Below the pieces are notes generated by a model, which saw nothing but the letters and a program-made list of their open reading frames with translations, did not search any database and was not told where the DNA came from. The translations under genes were made by a program, and so were the position numbers. From Cytospora piceicola (Eukaryota > Ascomycota > Sordariomycetes > Diaporthales > Cytosporaceae), in NCBI GenBank assembly GCA_023375675.1, contig JALQBC010000025.1, forward strand, positions 186,001 through 250,000: a stretch of 64,000 nt of DNA, written 5' to 3'. Positions 12,254-23,683 of this stretch are shown here, piece after piece. Positions within the stretch are counted from its first letter, which is position 1, and each line of letters begins with the position of its first letter.

Positions 12254-12572
12254 TAGACAGACAAAACAACCATACTGGATGTCCGAGATACCAGATCTAG
12301 TTCATGCCTTGTATTCAGTCGCACAACCAACAAAATCTACCGTACTTGAGAAGCGATACGAAACTGGTGGGCCGTGTACGGCCACCCAGTCATCCAATTC
12401 TCGCTTATACTTTCATACCTGATGGCACACACAGACACACACACAAACACACACAACACGACGGGCCCACTTGGCCTAGCATCATACCGCCCCCTCCCTT
12501 CCCAGCCCGTGCTCTTAAGCGAGTCGAGGCTGTTCATCATGTAAAACTGCCTCTCGCACAAGAAAAGCCGAC
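11836..12572. other. Intergenic spacer with CA microsatellite
   Basis: Promoter side of the beta-lactamase-like gene, up to the retrotransposon. It holds a (CA)17 tract at 12217-12250 and a second CA-rich stretch near 12426-12458. CpA dinucleotides are abundant right up to 12572, so the RIP signature has not spread into this flank. Confidence 0.7.
12217..12250. repeat. (AC)n microsatellite
   Basis: Seventeen uninterrupted AC dinucleotides, about 320 bp before the retrotransposon. Confidence 0.95.
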
Positions 12573-12585
12573 CACCTGTAACCGT
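12573..12585. repeat. Left target-site duplication of the LINE
   Basis: CACCTGTAACCGT, repeated exactly at 19460-19472. The two copies flank the RIP-degraded element, as expected for target-primed reverse transcription. Confidence 0.9.
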
Positions 12586-13883
12586 TATACACTTCCTTGA
12601 TTTTAGTTAGTCTTAGCACCTTCTGTTAAGGCTATATACTAATTCAGTATACATTTGCTTAATATCCCTTTAAAACACTACGACAACTATTACGACCGTC
12701 TTTAGGACGCGTTAAGGTAATAGCTTTCTAACTACTACTCTCGAGGCTTTATACCCCTCGAACCTTTATACCTGTATAATCGGCTGCTATCGCTAACTTT
12801 AACGGCTACGAAACTGTTATTAAAGGTAAGCGACGTCGACGATAATAGAAGTCTAACCTTTTATTCTTTCCGATATTTATAGGAGCTTTACTTAAGCGAA
12901 ACCCTCTCGCGCCTGCCTTTAAAGCGCTCGAATCTATATTACGACTTACGGCTTATATCGTATAATACACGGTAGTTATAAAGGCTTAATATAAAGTCTT
13001 CTTTATACTTTCTTAAGCTTTAGACGCTGCCTTTAAGCGGTTTATTAAAGGCGTATAGCTTTAAACTGCGTTTAAGTTTTACGTTAGCTTCGAGGTATAC
13101 CTTAAAGACGCGATTAATAAAGGTATCGGCTAAACCTTTAATAACTAGCCTTAACCGAACGCGGTATACTACGTTTTATTTTATTCGACTACTTCGGTAT
13201 AAAGACCTACTTTTACTATAGGCTTAAACGACGGTCGGCTTAGCTTATTATATACGAATATTACGGCTTAATATACGCCGGAAACCGCTTTTACTACTTA
13301 CTAGTAATAAAAGATTATCGTTTTAGGTTTTTATACTAACGTAAAGCTAAAAGAAGATTTACATTTCTTTTTACGCCTCGATAAATAATCCTCGGCTTAA
13401 AAATATAAATCTTTTTAGGTTAAGGCTATAATCGCCGAAGCTTTATAACTACCCTTCGCCGACCTGCCTATAGCGACGAAAGTTCGAACCGGATAAGTAA
13501 TCCGGTTTTACGATAAGCTTATATAGAAGCTTCTTTTTATTAAAGAGACCGAACTTAAGGCGCTAGTCGGCTACAATACTATAAAGGCTAGCTAAGTTTA
13601 GTATACTTACTATATTAAAGAGGTACTTACTACGATTACCGACTAAAAAGGTAAGCGTTTTTTTATAAACTAAACGGTACTAAAAGAGGTAATTACGTAA
13701 ACGGGCTAACGCCTTTTAACGTACTACTGCTTTTAATACTACGATAAAAATCTTATATTAAATATATAAATTATTACGTTTACGAACTTATTTAAAACCT
13801 GCTTTTATATATTTAGCCGAAGCCGGCTATTTTACTTAGTTAAGTATAAGTTCCGCTTTATTTAATATAAGAACTATTAAGAG

Positions 13884-13995
13884 TTCTATAAGACTTATAA
13901 ATATAACTACCGATAATACTACCGATAGTACGGCGGTAAAGACTACGGTTATAATAACTGCTAAAAAGCCTACTAATACGTTAACTGCCGTAGCC
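13884..13995 (+). pseudogene. Remnant of ORF1 zinc knuckles
   Basis: Read in one frame this stretch keeps the spacing of CCHC zinc knuckles. Most Cys and His positions now read Tyr (TGC to TAC, CAC to TAC) and Gln positions read stop (CAA to TAA). All are transitions expected from RIP. This is a pattern-based call, less sure than the reverse transcriptase. Confidence 0.5.
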
Positions 13996-14956
13996 TTTAC
14001 GACGTAACTTTCCTTTAGTATCCGGCTAAGCTTAAACGAGTTAATAGGCAGACTGTCTGTTTTATTAAGGCCTAACGTAAAAAGGTCTATATAAAAAGAG
14101 TTAAAGCTTACCGTACTGTTAACCTAAAAATTATAATAATAAAAAAGATATAGGATAGTACGCTTATATCTATATACTTACTATTAGCCTTTTAGACTTA
14201 TCTGTTAATATTTAAATAAGTTAGATAGCCGGCTAATAGTATAGATATTAATACCGCGGTAACCTTTAACGGGAACTTTTAAGCTTTAATTTACGTTTAA
14301 TTTTATAAATAATATACTTAAACGTTAATACCCTCGGACTTAAAAGCCTTAAAAGACCGAGACCTTAATCTTTTAGCTTAATTATAATAAAAGTATACGA
14401 TTAAGAGTAATATATAACGCCGCCCTTTAACTAACGTAAGCTTATTACTACAATATTATTCTTTTTTAAAAACCTTAAACTAAAGTTTTTATAAACGGTA
14501 AATATTATATAAAAATATACCCGGGATTCGATATATACTTACTAGTTAAACGGTAAGACGGTAAGGTTACCTAGCTTTACGTTATTATCTATATTTATAA
14601 AGGATAAGGCTTTATTTTTAACTAACTTATACTTATAGCCGGACTTATTATTACCGAGATATACGATATATACTAAGTTCGTATTAATAATATTATATTC
14701 GTTTCGGCTTATTAACAGCCTTATATTTCTTAAAATAACTTAGTTATTAAAAAGGTGTTTAATAACTAAACGCCCCCGGATAATATACTACTCGGCGGCG
14801 ACTTTAACTTAATTTACTACTACTAATAAACCGATAAAACCGCTACCGGTATTAGGCCGTTTTTTACTAACTAAACAGATAACTATAGGCTTTAAGTGTT
14901 TAACCCTTTAAACTAAGCTATTAATAAGTATAGTAACGTATTAAACCTTACTATTA

Positions 14957-14964
14957 CTAATATC
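14957..14964. repeat. Left 8-bp target-site duplication of the MITE
   Basis: CTAATATC, repeated exactly at 15650-15657. An 8-bp duplication is the hallmark of hAT-superfamily insertion. Confidence 0.88.
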
Positions 14965-15649
14965 CAGAGTTGTGAAATACAAGCAAATACAAAAATACAA
15001 ATACAAAATACAAAAATACAAATACAAAGGGTCGGAAATAAATACAAATACAAATACGTATTTGTATTTGTATTTATTTTGTATTTTTGTATTTCTAATA
15101 CAAAAATACAAGTAATATAAAAGTAAATATATAATATTATTATTATTAATATAACTTATACTAGTGCTATTAACCTGTAAATATAAGTATTTAGTATATA
15201 AAATATTATAAAAAACTTAAAGTTATTTTGTATTTTTGTATTTTTAATACAGAAATATAAAATAAATACAAATACAAATACGTATTTTGTATTTTTGTAT
15301 TTGTATTTTGTATTTCTAATACAAAAATACAAAAATACAAAAATATACACTTATATAAATATAAATATAAAATTAAATAAAATAGATATTAATATACTTT
15401 AAGAACTTTTATAATAATAACTATAATACTTAATAATATAATAGTTATTTATACCTTTATATAGTTCTTTATTATTTTATATAGTGTATTTTGTATTTTT
15501 GTATTAGAAATACAAAAATACAAAATACAAAGGTTTAGAAATAAATACAAATACAAATACAGAAGTCTAAAAATACAAATACAAAATACATGTATTTTTG
15601 TATTTTCAAAAATACAAATACAAAATATAAAAATACAGTTACAACTCTG
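14965..15649. mobile_element. Non-autonomous hAT-like MITE inserted in the LINE
   Basis: A 685-bp element with perfect 9-bp terminal inverted repeats (CAGAGTTGT...ACAACTCTG) and an 8-bp duplication (CTAATATC) of the LINE sequence on both sides. The interior is mostly AATACAAA-type repeats in both orientations with a central AT-rich part, and could fold into many hairpins. There is no coding capacity. CpA dinucleotides are frequent and intact, unlike the surrounding LINE, so the MITE either arrived after RIP or escaped it. The terminal sequence and duplication length point to hAT. The autonomous partner is not in the window. Confidence 0.88.
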
Positions 15650-15657
15650 CTAATATC
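15650..15657. repeat. Right 8-bp target-site duplication of the MITE
   Basis: CTAATATC, matching 14957-14964. Confidence 0.88.
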
Positions 15658-18600
15658 CCTTAAGCGAGCTACGTAATTAAGAAGTACTTTAACGTAAAAT
15701 CAGACTACTTTATTATATTTACCCGCTTACCGTTATTTACCGCCTATACCCTCCCTTTAAGTAAGATTCGCTTCGATATAGAAAAGCTTAAGTAAGCGGT
15801 TAAACTTATTCGGCTCGGTATCTTTTACTTATTAAAGTTAAGGTACGATATACTAACGTTAAACTTAACTATTAAAACGCTAACTAACCTGCTTTATAGC
15901 TTTATATTAGCGGTAAGCCGAGTTAATATCCTTCGAGGATACAACGCCTTTTAATAGAATAATAAATACGTAGTACTTTATAAAAAGGCTTATTAAGCTA
16001 TTAAGGATAATTATTAGCTTTACCCCGATATATATATCACGCGATAGAAGTTCCGATTAGTAATATAAAAAGCTAAGAAAGAGTATACGAAATAAGCTTT
16101 TACCGACTTAGTTATACTATAATACGTTTTCCGGGTAGTTAAACTATATAAATCCGAGCTTACTATCGCCTTACCCCTACTCGACGTTAACGATAGTACT
16201 ATATATACCTTTTAATATAATAAAGCTTAACTATTTAGCCGGTCGGCTTTATAACGCTTTACCGGATAAAACGACTTAAACTACCCGGTAGTTTTAATTA
16301 CCTTTTATAGATATATCTTATAAAACCTTATTATACTATTTAACGAAGCCTTCGTATATATTACTTATATTAACGATACCTTTTCTAAGACCGATAAGAT
16401 TATCGTTATAGCCTTTTAAGAATTTTAGACGGACGTCGGCGAATATATCCGCGCCCTTTTCGAATAATACCTCTGCCTCGGCTACTATTCCTTTTATTAG
16501 AAATAAGCAGAGGTCGTTATAATTTTTAAAGGTAGTAAACGAGACTTAACTTCGATACGAGACTAGCGACCGATCGCCTTACTATCGTATTTTAGTAAAG
16601 GTTTCGAACGTTTAGTTATAGCTAAGCTCTTTTACCTCGCCTTTAACTATAACGTCTTATACTTTAACTAGGTTAACGTCTTACTTAAAAGGTTTTTTAT
16701 AAACTTAGCGGTAGCTTTTACTTATAATATCGAAAGCGCTTTTATCGCCGGTAAAGTAGTTATTTTTATAATATTCGATATTAAGAAAGCCTTTAACTTT
16801 ATACTCCGAAACCGGATAGCCTTTTACTTATACGAATAGGATTAGGTATATAAACTTATTAATTACGTTTATATATTTATATTTAACTATACGGCCTACG
16901 TACGTTTATAATAAACCTTTATAAATCTGTTCGAACTTTTATATAGCTTCTTATAAGGATTACTACTTTCCTTTATACTATTCCTCTTATATATAGAACT
17001 AATCTACCGGCTCTTCGAGCCGGATAGGCGGTTTAGATATACAGACGATATAGCGTATATCTCTATTAAGAATACTCTTAAGGAGACCGCTGCCTGCGTT
17101 ATAATAAAGATCTCTAAACTTACTTAATAAAGCTATAATAATATAGTTTAGTTCGACCTTAATAAAACAGAGGTTATTTATATTACTCGGCGTAAAAAAG
17201 ATAAAACCTGCCTTTTTCTATTAGTATTATATAATAGTATCGATAAGTACCTTTTACTACGCCTTCGGTAGCTCGGTATTTAGTTCGATAAAGCCTTCGG
17301 TTTTAGGTTATATATATAAGAGTAGATTATAAAAGTATAAAAAGTTATAAGATATATCTATAGCTTTTATACTATTTATTTAAAACCTTTACTTTACTTT
17401 ATAAGATAAACAGTACAGGTATATATTAAGTTAGTCGTACTTTACAGCTCGGAAGTTTAGTTTTATAGATATATTCGACTTACGTCTGGCCGTATTAGAA
17501 CGTAGATACTATTAAGTAAAAGCAGATTAATTAACGAAATTAATAGCTATCTTTACGTTATTTTCTTTTTAATTCTCTTTATTTATCGAACGGTATTAAC
17601 CGACGTCTTTTATAAAGAAGTAGGTATTCTTTATCTTAACTAGTTATTCGAAATAGCTAAGAATCGCTTCGCCTTCCGTCTTAGTTCCTTCGATATAGCC
17701 TATCTCTTTATTACCTGTCTTACTCTTTTAAAAAATATACGCTCGGCTTAACGCTATAAACATATAAACCTAATATGTATTATAGCTAGCCTCCTGTCTT
17801 TTCCTTACTTTTCGTTTATCTTCCGACGGTTTATAAGTGCTTTATACTTAATAATCGTTAATCGGTCGAAAGCCGATATAGCGGAAGATTATTTATTATA
17901 GCTAAAGTTAGTATTATAATCGGACTTAATTATCTACTTGGATAGGTTTAAATAAAAGGATAAGGTAGTAGGATAGGGTTTCGTCGTATATTATAGCGGA
18001 CTTATCGTTTATTAGTCTTATAGCCGACTAAGCCTTATAAAGGTCTTCGATATAAAGGTAACTAAGGCCGCGTAAGCCTTAAAAGCCGTCTACCGTATCG
18101 CTTAACTTAATAGCAGTATTAACGGTATTTATATTTATATCGATAACTCTTTAATAGTATAATACCTATATAGTATACCTATAATTTCGTCTTAATATAA
18201 GTTCCGATAGTTTTAAGTTTTAGCCGAGGCTTATAGATAAGTTATTATACGATAGAGCCTTAGATATATAAATATCCCCGGTAATAAAGAGGCTAACCGG
18301 CTAGCGAACCTTGCCTATTAGCTTCCTATACTTATAAACGCCTTCGCCTTTTATTTAATAGTCTATAGAACTATTAAAGAGTATAGTAACCGAGCTTTTT
18401 AAAAATAATAGCTAACTTATAAAGACTATATCGGGCGTTACTATAACCTTAACCTTATAGCTAAAATCGGCTACTTATTAAAGCTTTTTACCTTTAAATA
18501 AACCTTACGCTATCTTTTAATAGCGCGGCTAAACTATAACGACTTTAAAGAGTATTACCTTTATTTTAATTATCTTAACGTAGCCTTAAACTATACGTAC

Positions 18601-19459
18601 GGCTGTTTAAAAACCTTTAGGTATATTTTTTAATACGTTAAGATCTTTAAACGCTTAAAGGCGAGGCTAATACCTTTACCCTAGGCAGCTATAAACCGAA
18701 TACTCGGTCGGGGATTTAAGACCTTTATTAAGCTAGCAGATAAGTCGCGGTACTTTACTAAAATTATCTACCGGCCGTATTTTAAACGGGCGCCTTATTA
18801 AAAGCCTTACTGCGTTTTATTATTTTTCTCTTTCTTACGTAAATAGTCTATCTATATTACGTCTCTTTTTACTTTTACTTTATTCCTTTTATTACTAGCT
18901 ATTAACGCTATCGATTAGCGGTTTTTAATAGTCTCTTTTAAAAGATTATTAACCGAAATTTAACGATACTCCTGGTTATAGGTAACCGGTCGTAATACCG
19001 TACTACTATCGCGCTTAATTTAACTAAGTAATAGAAGTCCGACGTTTATAACGTTATAAGCTTATAAACTAGTATACGGTAATTATTCTAATAGAAAGGC
19101 TAGAAATTAGCTTAAGAACGGTATACTTAGCTAGCTAGATAGTACCTTTTAAGTAGGATTAAAATAGAAAGGACAGGCCTAAGGAGGAGTTTTATTAAAC
19201 GTTTATAATACAGGAATTTTCTATTAAGCGGGGTTGCGTTTAGTCGTTAAAGTAACCGGCTTTCGGCGGAATTACTACGTTATAAGCGAGTAACTAACTT
19301 ACTCCTTAAACTACTTAATTTAGTCCTTTTATATATATATTCTACTACTATAAATTAGATAGCTAACGCTACTACGCCCTATACCCTACGGGAGGCCGCG
19401 GTTATAGCCCTAGTGGCCTAACCGCCTACGGCAGTTAAAGACATCATCATCATTATCAT

Positions 19460-19472
19460 CACCTGTAACCGT
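19460..19472. repeat. Right target-site duplication of the LINE
   Basis: CACCTGTAACCGT, matching 12573-12585 and directly following the (ATC)n-like tail. Confidence 0.9.
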
Positions 19473-20031
19473 CACGGAAAACACCGTCCTCCCTCTATTC
19501 AATGCCGGTTCGTCTCTTTCCTAATCCAGAGTTTTGCGTGCGGCCAAGGCGAGACAAAACAAAAAAAAAGAAGATGCATTTTGATCCCATGTCTGGCTGT
19601 TGGGTACGCTTGGTCCACGAAGTTTGGTAGTCTCGATCCTCGCAAGATCGATACTGGTTTGGTAAACTGGGGTATTTACATATGTGACTGACTGTCCGCT
19701 GTCGAATTTTCCGATGGTTGTTTGCCCTAAGAATATAGAAGAAGTTGCGTCGTGGCGTGCTGAGGCCGGACATTTATCTCACAGGAATGAGAGGGGCCGG
19801 AGTGTTATGCCATGGCCATTTTGTCTTGTGGAGTCCCTCTCGAGCGCACCTCTGGCCTGCCATGTCAAGCACAGTGTTTTCCGTTCTGGGGGATATCTCA
19901 ACAAATACCTGCGACAATCATGACCTGCCCGCGAGGAACTTTGCGGTTCCATTGCGAGAAACCCTCATGGCCCTTTTGTGACCAGCAACATCCACAAATC
20001 GAAGCATGTGTCATCCAGAATACCGCTTCTT
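19473..20031. other. Intergenic spacer
   Basis: Unique-looking sequence between the LINE and the 3' end of the DUF7918-type gene. Base composition returns to normal immediately after the duplication. No gene seen. Confidence 0.65.
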
Positions 20032-21874
20032 CTACAGCTCCTCCTCCTCCTCCTTGATCTCAACACTCTGCGTCACCGGCGCTGGGACAGCGGGCGCGGA
20101 GGTAGATGCTTGGGACTGCGACGCGCCCAGAGAAGGTTGTTGCGGGGCCAGACCAGCCCCGTGACCCAGCGTGCCAGCGCGTTGCTTCTTGAGCGGACTG
20201 CCGACGGCGGAATCGTCCGGGAGACTCTGCGCCAGGAGCGAGGGGACTGCGGAAAGCAGTCCGCCGCCGAAGCCTGAGGCGGTGGGTGGCGAGTTTGCTG
20301 GGAGGTTGGCGCCAAGGCTGGGAGACCTCGGGTCTGTCGGCGTGGAGCCTTCTGCCTCGGTTGAGCGTTGTCGCTTGAGCTGTAGTAGACATGTTAGCAC
20401 GGGGGACCGTCGAGGACGGATTGACAAATCATGTGAATACGTACCTTGATTCTATCGACGCCTTCCGCCAGCTCACCCGTGAACTGGGCATCCTCGGGCG
20501 CAGTGCTGGTCTTGACGTCCTTCTCATCGATATCCTCCATCTTGCCCAGGATCTCGGGCTCGTCATCATCCGAGTCCTCGTCGGAGTCCTCGTCCATGGC
20601 TCCAAGGCTGCCGTTCGACTTCTTGCGCGGCTTTCTCCGCTTTGTCTCGGCTCCTGAGTCTCTGAACGTGGAGAAGCCTACGGTTCCCGTGGTCTTCAGG
20701 GGTCCGAGCTTGGAGAAGTCGAGTTGCGCAGATCCTCGCTTTGCTGCCATGGGGGTGCTGACTGGGGCTTTGGAAGAGGCCAGTACACCCATCTTCTGTA
20801 GTTGCTCTGTCCACCGCGTTAGCCAGTATTCAAGTCGAAAGTGAGCGGGGAGTGCATACTATCTCCACGGTAGTAGAAAGTAAAGGTAGCATATGGCTTC
20901 TCGGGCCCGTCAATGCCAGTCACCGTCTGCGTGCTGATGGTCTTGGGGTCCAAGGTCTTGGGCTTGGCAAAGCTTGTCGTGTGCTCCACGTCGGCGTCAA
21001 CGCCGTTTTGGTTACCACCGTCGCCCTCGTCGTCGTCGTCGTGGGCACCAAACTGCGGAGAGTATTCGCCCTTCTTGATCTCACCCGACGCGATCACGCG
21101 GAACATGGCCACCTTGATCTGCCCGGCCGCCTCGGGGAACTCGTCGTCCGAGTCAGACATGGAGTCGTCGTCAAGCACGGCCTCGACAGGGCTCGCCTCG
21201 TCGTTACCGTAGCGGAGCGCGTCGCGCAGCCCCTTGCCGTCGGCGTCGTCCATAGCGGCCTCGCCACCCTCGGCCCGCTGCTTCCTGCGTCGGCGCTCAA
21301 ACTTCTGCCGGCGCTTCGCCAGGCGATCCTCGGCATCGTGGCCTTGCAGGTCCAGGCCGTTCAGCCATCGCTCCAGCCCTACCTCACGGAACAGGAACTC
21401 TCTCTCGGCGAGGCCGCCGCCCTCAGCGTCAGGGACCTGGACCCATCTACTATTAACCCAGGTCTCCTCGCCCGGTCGCAGCAATGTAGCCACCTCTTCC
21501 TTGCCGCGCCCGTCAAAGTAGATGTAGGCGGCGACGGTCTCGTTCTCGCTGTTCGTCATGGGGATGTAGGGGTTGACCCCACTGCCCGACCTGCTCGTAG
21601 CCATGTCCCTCGCGGCGAACTGGGGCGTTGGGTCAGGGTTGTCGGGGGACGGCTTGGGTGTCGAGTAGGGGATGGGCAGGCCGGGCGTCAGGAGCGTAAT
21701 GGAGATGGCGAACTTGGCTGGTTCTGTCTTGCCGCTGTCCTCGCCCAAGGTGGGACTGGGCACAGGAATGAAGGTGTTGATCCTCGAGAACTTGGACTGC
21801 TTCTGCATGCCGTATTCGGCAAGCGGGGTTCCATTTGCATGGATGCTCACCGCAATACCCTTGAAACAGGGCAT
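20032..21874 (-). CDS. DUF7918-type fungal protein
   Basis: Exons on the minus strand are 21874-20860, 20806-20445 and 20379-20032. Introns are 20859-20807 (GTATGC..CAG, phase 1) and 20444-20380 (GTACGT, GCTAAC, CAG, phase 0). The product is 574 aa. The start (MPCFKGIAVSI) and the later TFTFYYRG strand are typical of the fungal DUF7918 family, whose function is unknown. A basic, Arg/Lys-rich helix (near residues 185-200) and acidic stretches (DDDDEGD, and DEDSDEDSDDDEPE in exon 2) flank lysine-rich segments that could serve nuclear import. The C-terminus is a low-complexity Ser/Pro/Ala tail ending in EIKEEEEEL. No enzyme motif or membrane segment is seen. A nuclear or chromatin-related role would be a guess from composition alone. 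Confidence 0.8.
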
Positions 21875-23683
21875 GTTGGCGACGGGTTCGTGGTTTGTTT
21901 GCTTGTCGGAGGAGAGTTGAAGAGGGGAAGATCAGTCGAGGCTGCTTTCCTCGGCCCGGAGGTTCAAGCAACAGCTTGACAAGTAGCTGTTAAGCACTTG
22001 GGTACCTTGCAAATATCTTGCCAGTGGGTTTTGACGTAGGAGGGCCTCGAGTCGGTGGCTTTATGGGATTGTTCTCTGAACGGTCGGTGAATCGAGGTTT
22101 GGTTGTAGAATCTCGAGACTCGATCGCTGTGCTGCAGTACCCGAACGTGGGGCAACGACAGACAAGCTATTATTGGAAGGAGGTGGGGGGGGGGAGGGGG
22201 AGTAGGCCTCTGCTGCAGGATCTTGTTCGCGTCGTTATGGGAAGTACGGCACAGCGAGGAGTAAACAGAACCCCAGGCCGATGTGATCGCAGGTAGGATT
22301 ACAGTCGGTGAGGAGAGGTGTTGTTCGAGAGAAGAGAGAGGGATACACAGAGAGAGAGAGAGAGAGAAAGAGCGAGAAGTCAAAGTCACCTTGCTTGGTA
22401 GGTGAACTAGAGATTGGCTACAGTGGATGTGAGAGGTCAAAGTTGGGAGATTTTGGTGATTTGGGTGAAGGTTTGGGCCAGGGTGAGGATTGAATGACTC
22501 CAGCTCCTCCCAGTTGATCACCAGCTGATGGGACCGGAAACTCGGTGCCGTGATGGTAGGAAAGTCCCAGGTTGTGCTTATCATGTAGATAGTTACAACT
22601 ATGCTCGGGGGATCATATTGAGAGACAGGAAACCAAAGACAAATAAGGTACTAAGTGGTAGTGATAAGGACTGGTGGAAGGAGGAGTATGTAGTAGTGAT
22701 ACTATAGTGGTGATGGTACTGGTTGGTAGTGCTTGATTATGGTGAGGCTGAACCTTGGAACCCCTCTATGCTGCTGTGCTGCTGTACTGCGGTGCTGCTG
22801 TGCTGCTATTCCTGGTAAGGTCCACGGGCGGTGGTGCCGGTAAGAGAAAACAATCCAGATGATAATAACCTTGTCTGGGGCACAGCTGCCCCCCTCCCCC
22901 AGCTAGGATGATCCAGTTGGGGGGCACCTCCAGTTTCCCGTTCCCGTTTGGTCGGAGGTCGCCAGTCGCCTGTGAACTGTGAGCTCGGTTTGGAAAGAAA
23001 AAAAAAAAGTCACTTCCCCGCCAACTTTTGCCTGTGGGGTACCCGAGCCCACTAACTGACAACCCCTCCAATGCCCATTCATAACCACCTGGGCACCTGG
23101 GCAGTATCTGCTCAGGTGCTCAAGTACCTACCTAGGTACCCAGGTATTTATTTGCCCTCAATGCTATTCGTACCACGGACAACTTGCAAACTTTCAAGAT
23201 AAGATAGGCGGCAGAACTCTGAGTCACTTCAGAACCCAAGACTCTCCATCATCATGTGGTACCTACTGCTAGGTAGCGTCAAGGGGGCGAGTCGTTACCG
23301 TAAAGGGATACATATCTGCACCTCCATTTCACATCACCAGGCCAACACCATCTAGCGTCCCAACGCAACAAGTAACATCACCGTCGCATTGGTTCCTGAT
23401 CTTCATCATCAAAAGCCACGCTTTAACCCCCATGCCACGGAATGACTGCCCTATGAATGTTGCTACGTGTAAACCACATGGACAATCAATCAAACTCAGG
23501 GATAAGCCTGCCTGAAGACCACGTGTTAGACGTCCAGGGTCACTGAAATCACACGTATTTTTTTAAGTTGCTTCCTACATGAAATCGAAAGCCGAAGGGG
23601 TATCAGACACATGGTCGCTCTCAAAACCGTCCCTAGAACGCCGTACTACTCTCTCCTCCGCCTTCGAGTCAATACATACAATC
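21875..23683. other. Intergenic spacer between DUF7918 gene and seipin
   Basis: Promoter side of the DUF7918-type gene followed by the 3' side of seipin. It contains an AG microsatellite (22349-22366), an imperfect CTG-rich stretch (about 22769-22808) and a CCTAGGTA-type palindrome (23124-23147). The open frame at 21964-22584 (minus) is Ser/His/Pro-rich leader-type sequence with no conserved pattern. Confidence 0.65.
23124..23147. repeat. CCTAGGTA palindromic repeat
   Basis: TACCTACCTAGGTACCCAGG-type sequence, one of at least eight such blocks in the spacers of this window. Confidence 0.8.

Larger units (their letters stand above)
14788..18318 (+). pseudogene. Remnant of ORF2: endonuclease, reverse transcriptase, RNase H
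   Basis: All motifs lie in one forward frame, interrupted only by stop codons. They are LLGGDFN of the endonuclease (14788-14808), FDIKKAFN (16774-16797), a degraded QGSPLSPILF block ending ILFLLY (about 16954-16992), YTDD in place of YADD (17038-17049), YIDNS of RNase H (18136-18150) and NIPGNKEANRLANLAY (18271-18318). In the reverse-transcriptase block, Gln reads TAA and the Ser and Pro positions read Leu, consistent with C-to-T changes in CpA contexts. No frameshifts separate these motifs, so decay was by substitution. The MITE plus its duplicated target is 693 bp (231 codons), so the frame is the same on both sides of it. Confidence 0.88.
12586..19459 (+). mobile_element. RIP-degraded full-length non-LTR retrotransposon (LINE, Tad1-like)
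   Basis: A 6874-bp element, about 6.19 kb without the MITE inserted in it. It is bounded by an exact 13-bp target-site duplication and ends in an (ATC)n-like tail at 19442-19459. It is AT-rich. CpA and TpG are nearly absent while TpA is in excess and CpG persists, the signature of RIP. It contains a gag-like zinc-knuckle remnant (about 13884-13995), an endonuclease GGDFN motif (14794-14808), a reverse transcriptase and an RNase H, in the order known for Tad1-clade LINEs. Stop codons occur throughout, so it cannot encode proteins itself. The clade call is an inference from domain order and fungal host. Confidence 0.9.

Noticed and set aside
15156..15350. 64-codon open frame on the minus strand rich in Tyr, Phe, Lys and Asn
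   Set aside because: It is a translation of the AATACAAA repeat inside the MITE.
12586..19459. Reading the AT-rich block as a centromere or isochore with no elements
   Set aside because: Exact 13-bp duplication, RT and RNase H motifs in one frame, and a simple-repeat tail identify one LINE.
21964..22584. 206-codon open frame on the minus strand upstream of the DUF7918-type gene
   Set aside because: Ser/His/Pro-rich with no conserved pattern; probably promoter and leader.
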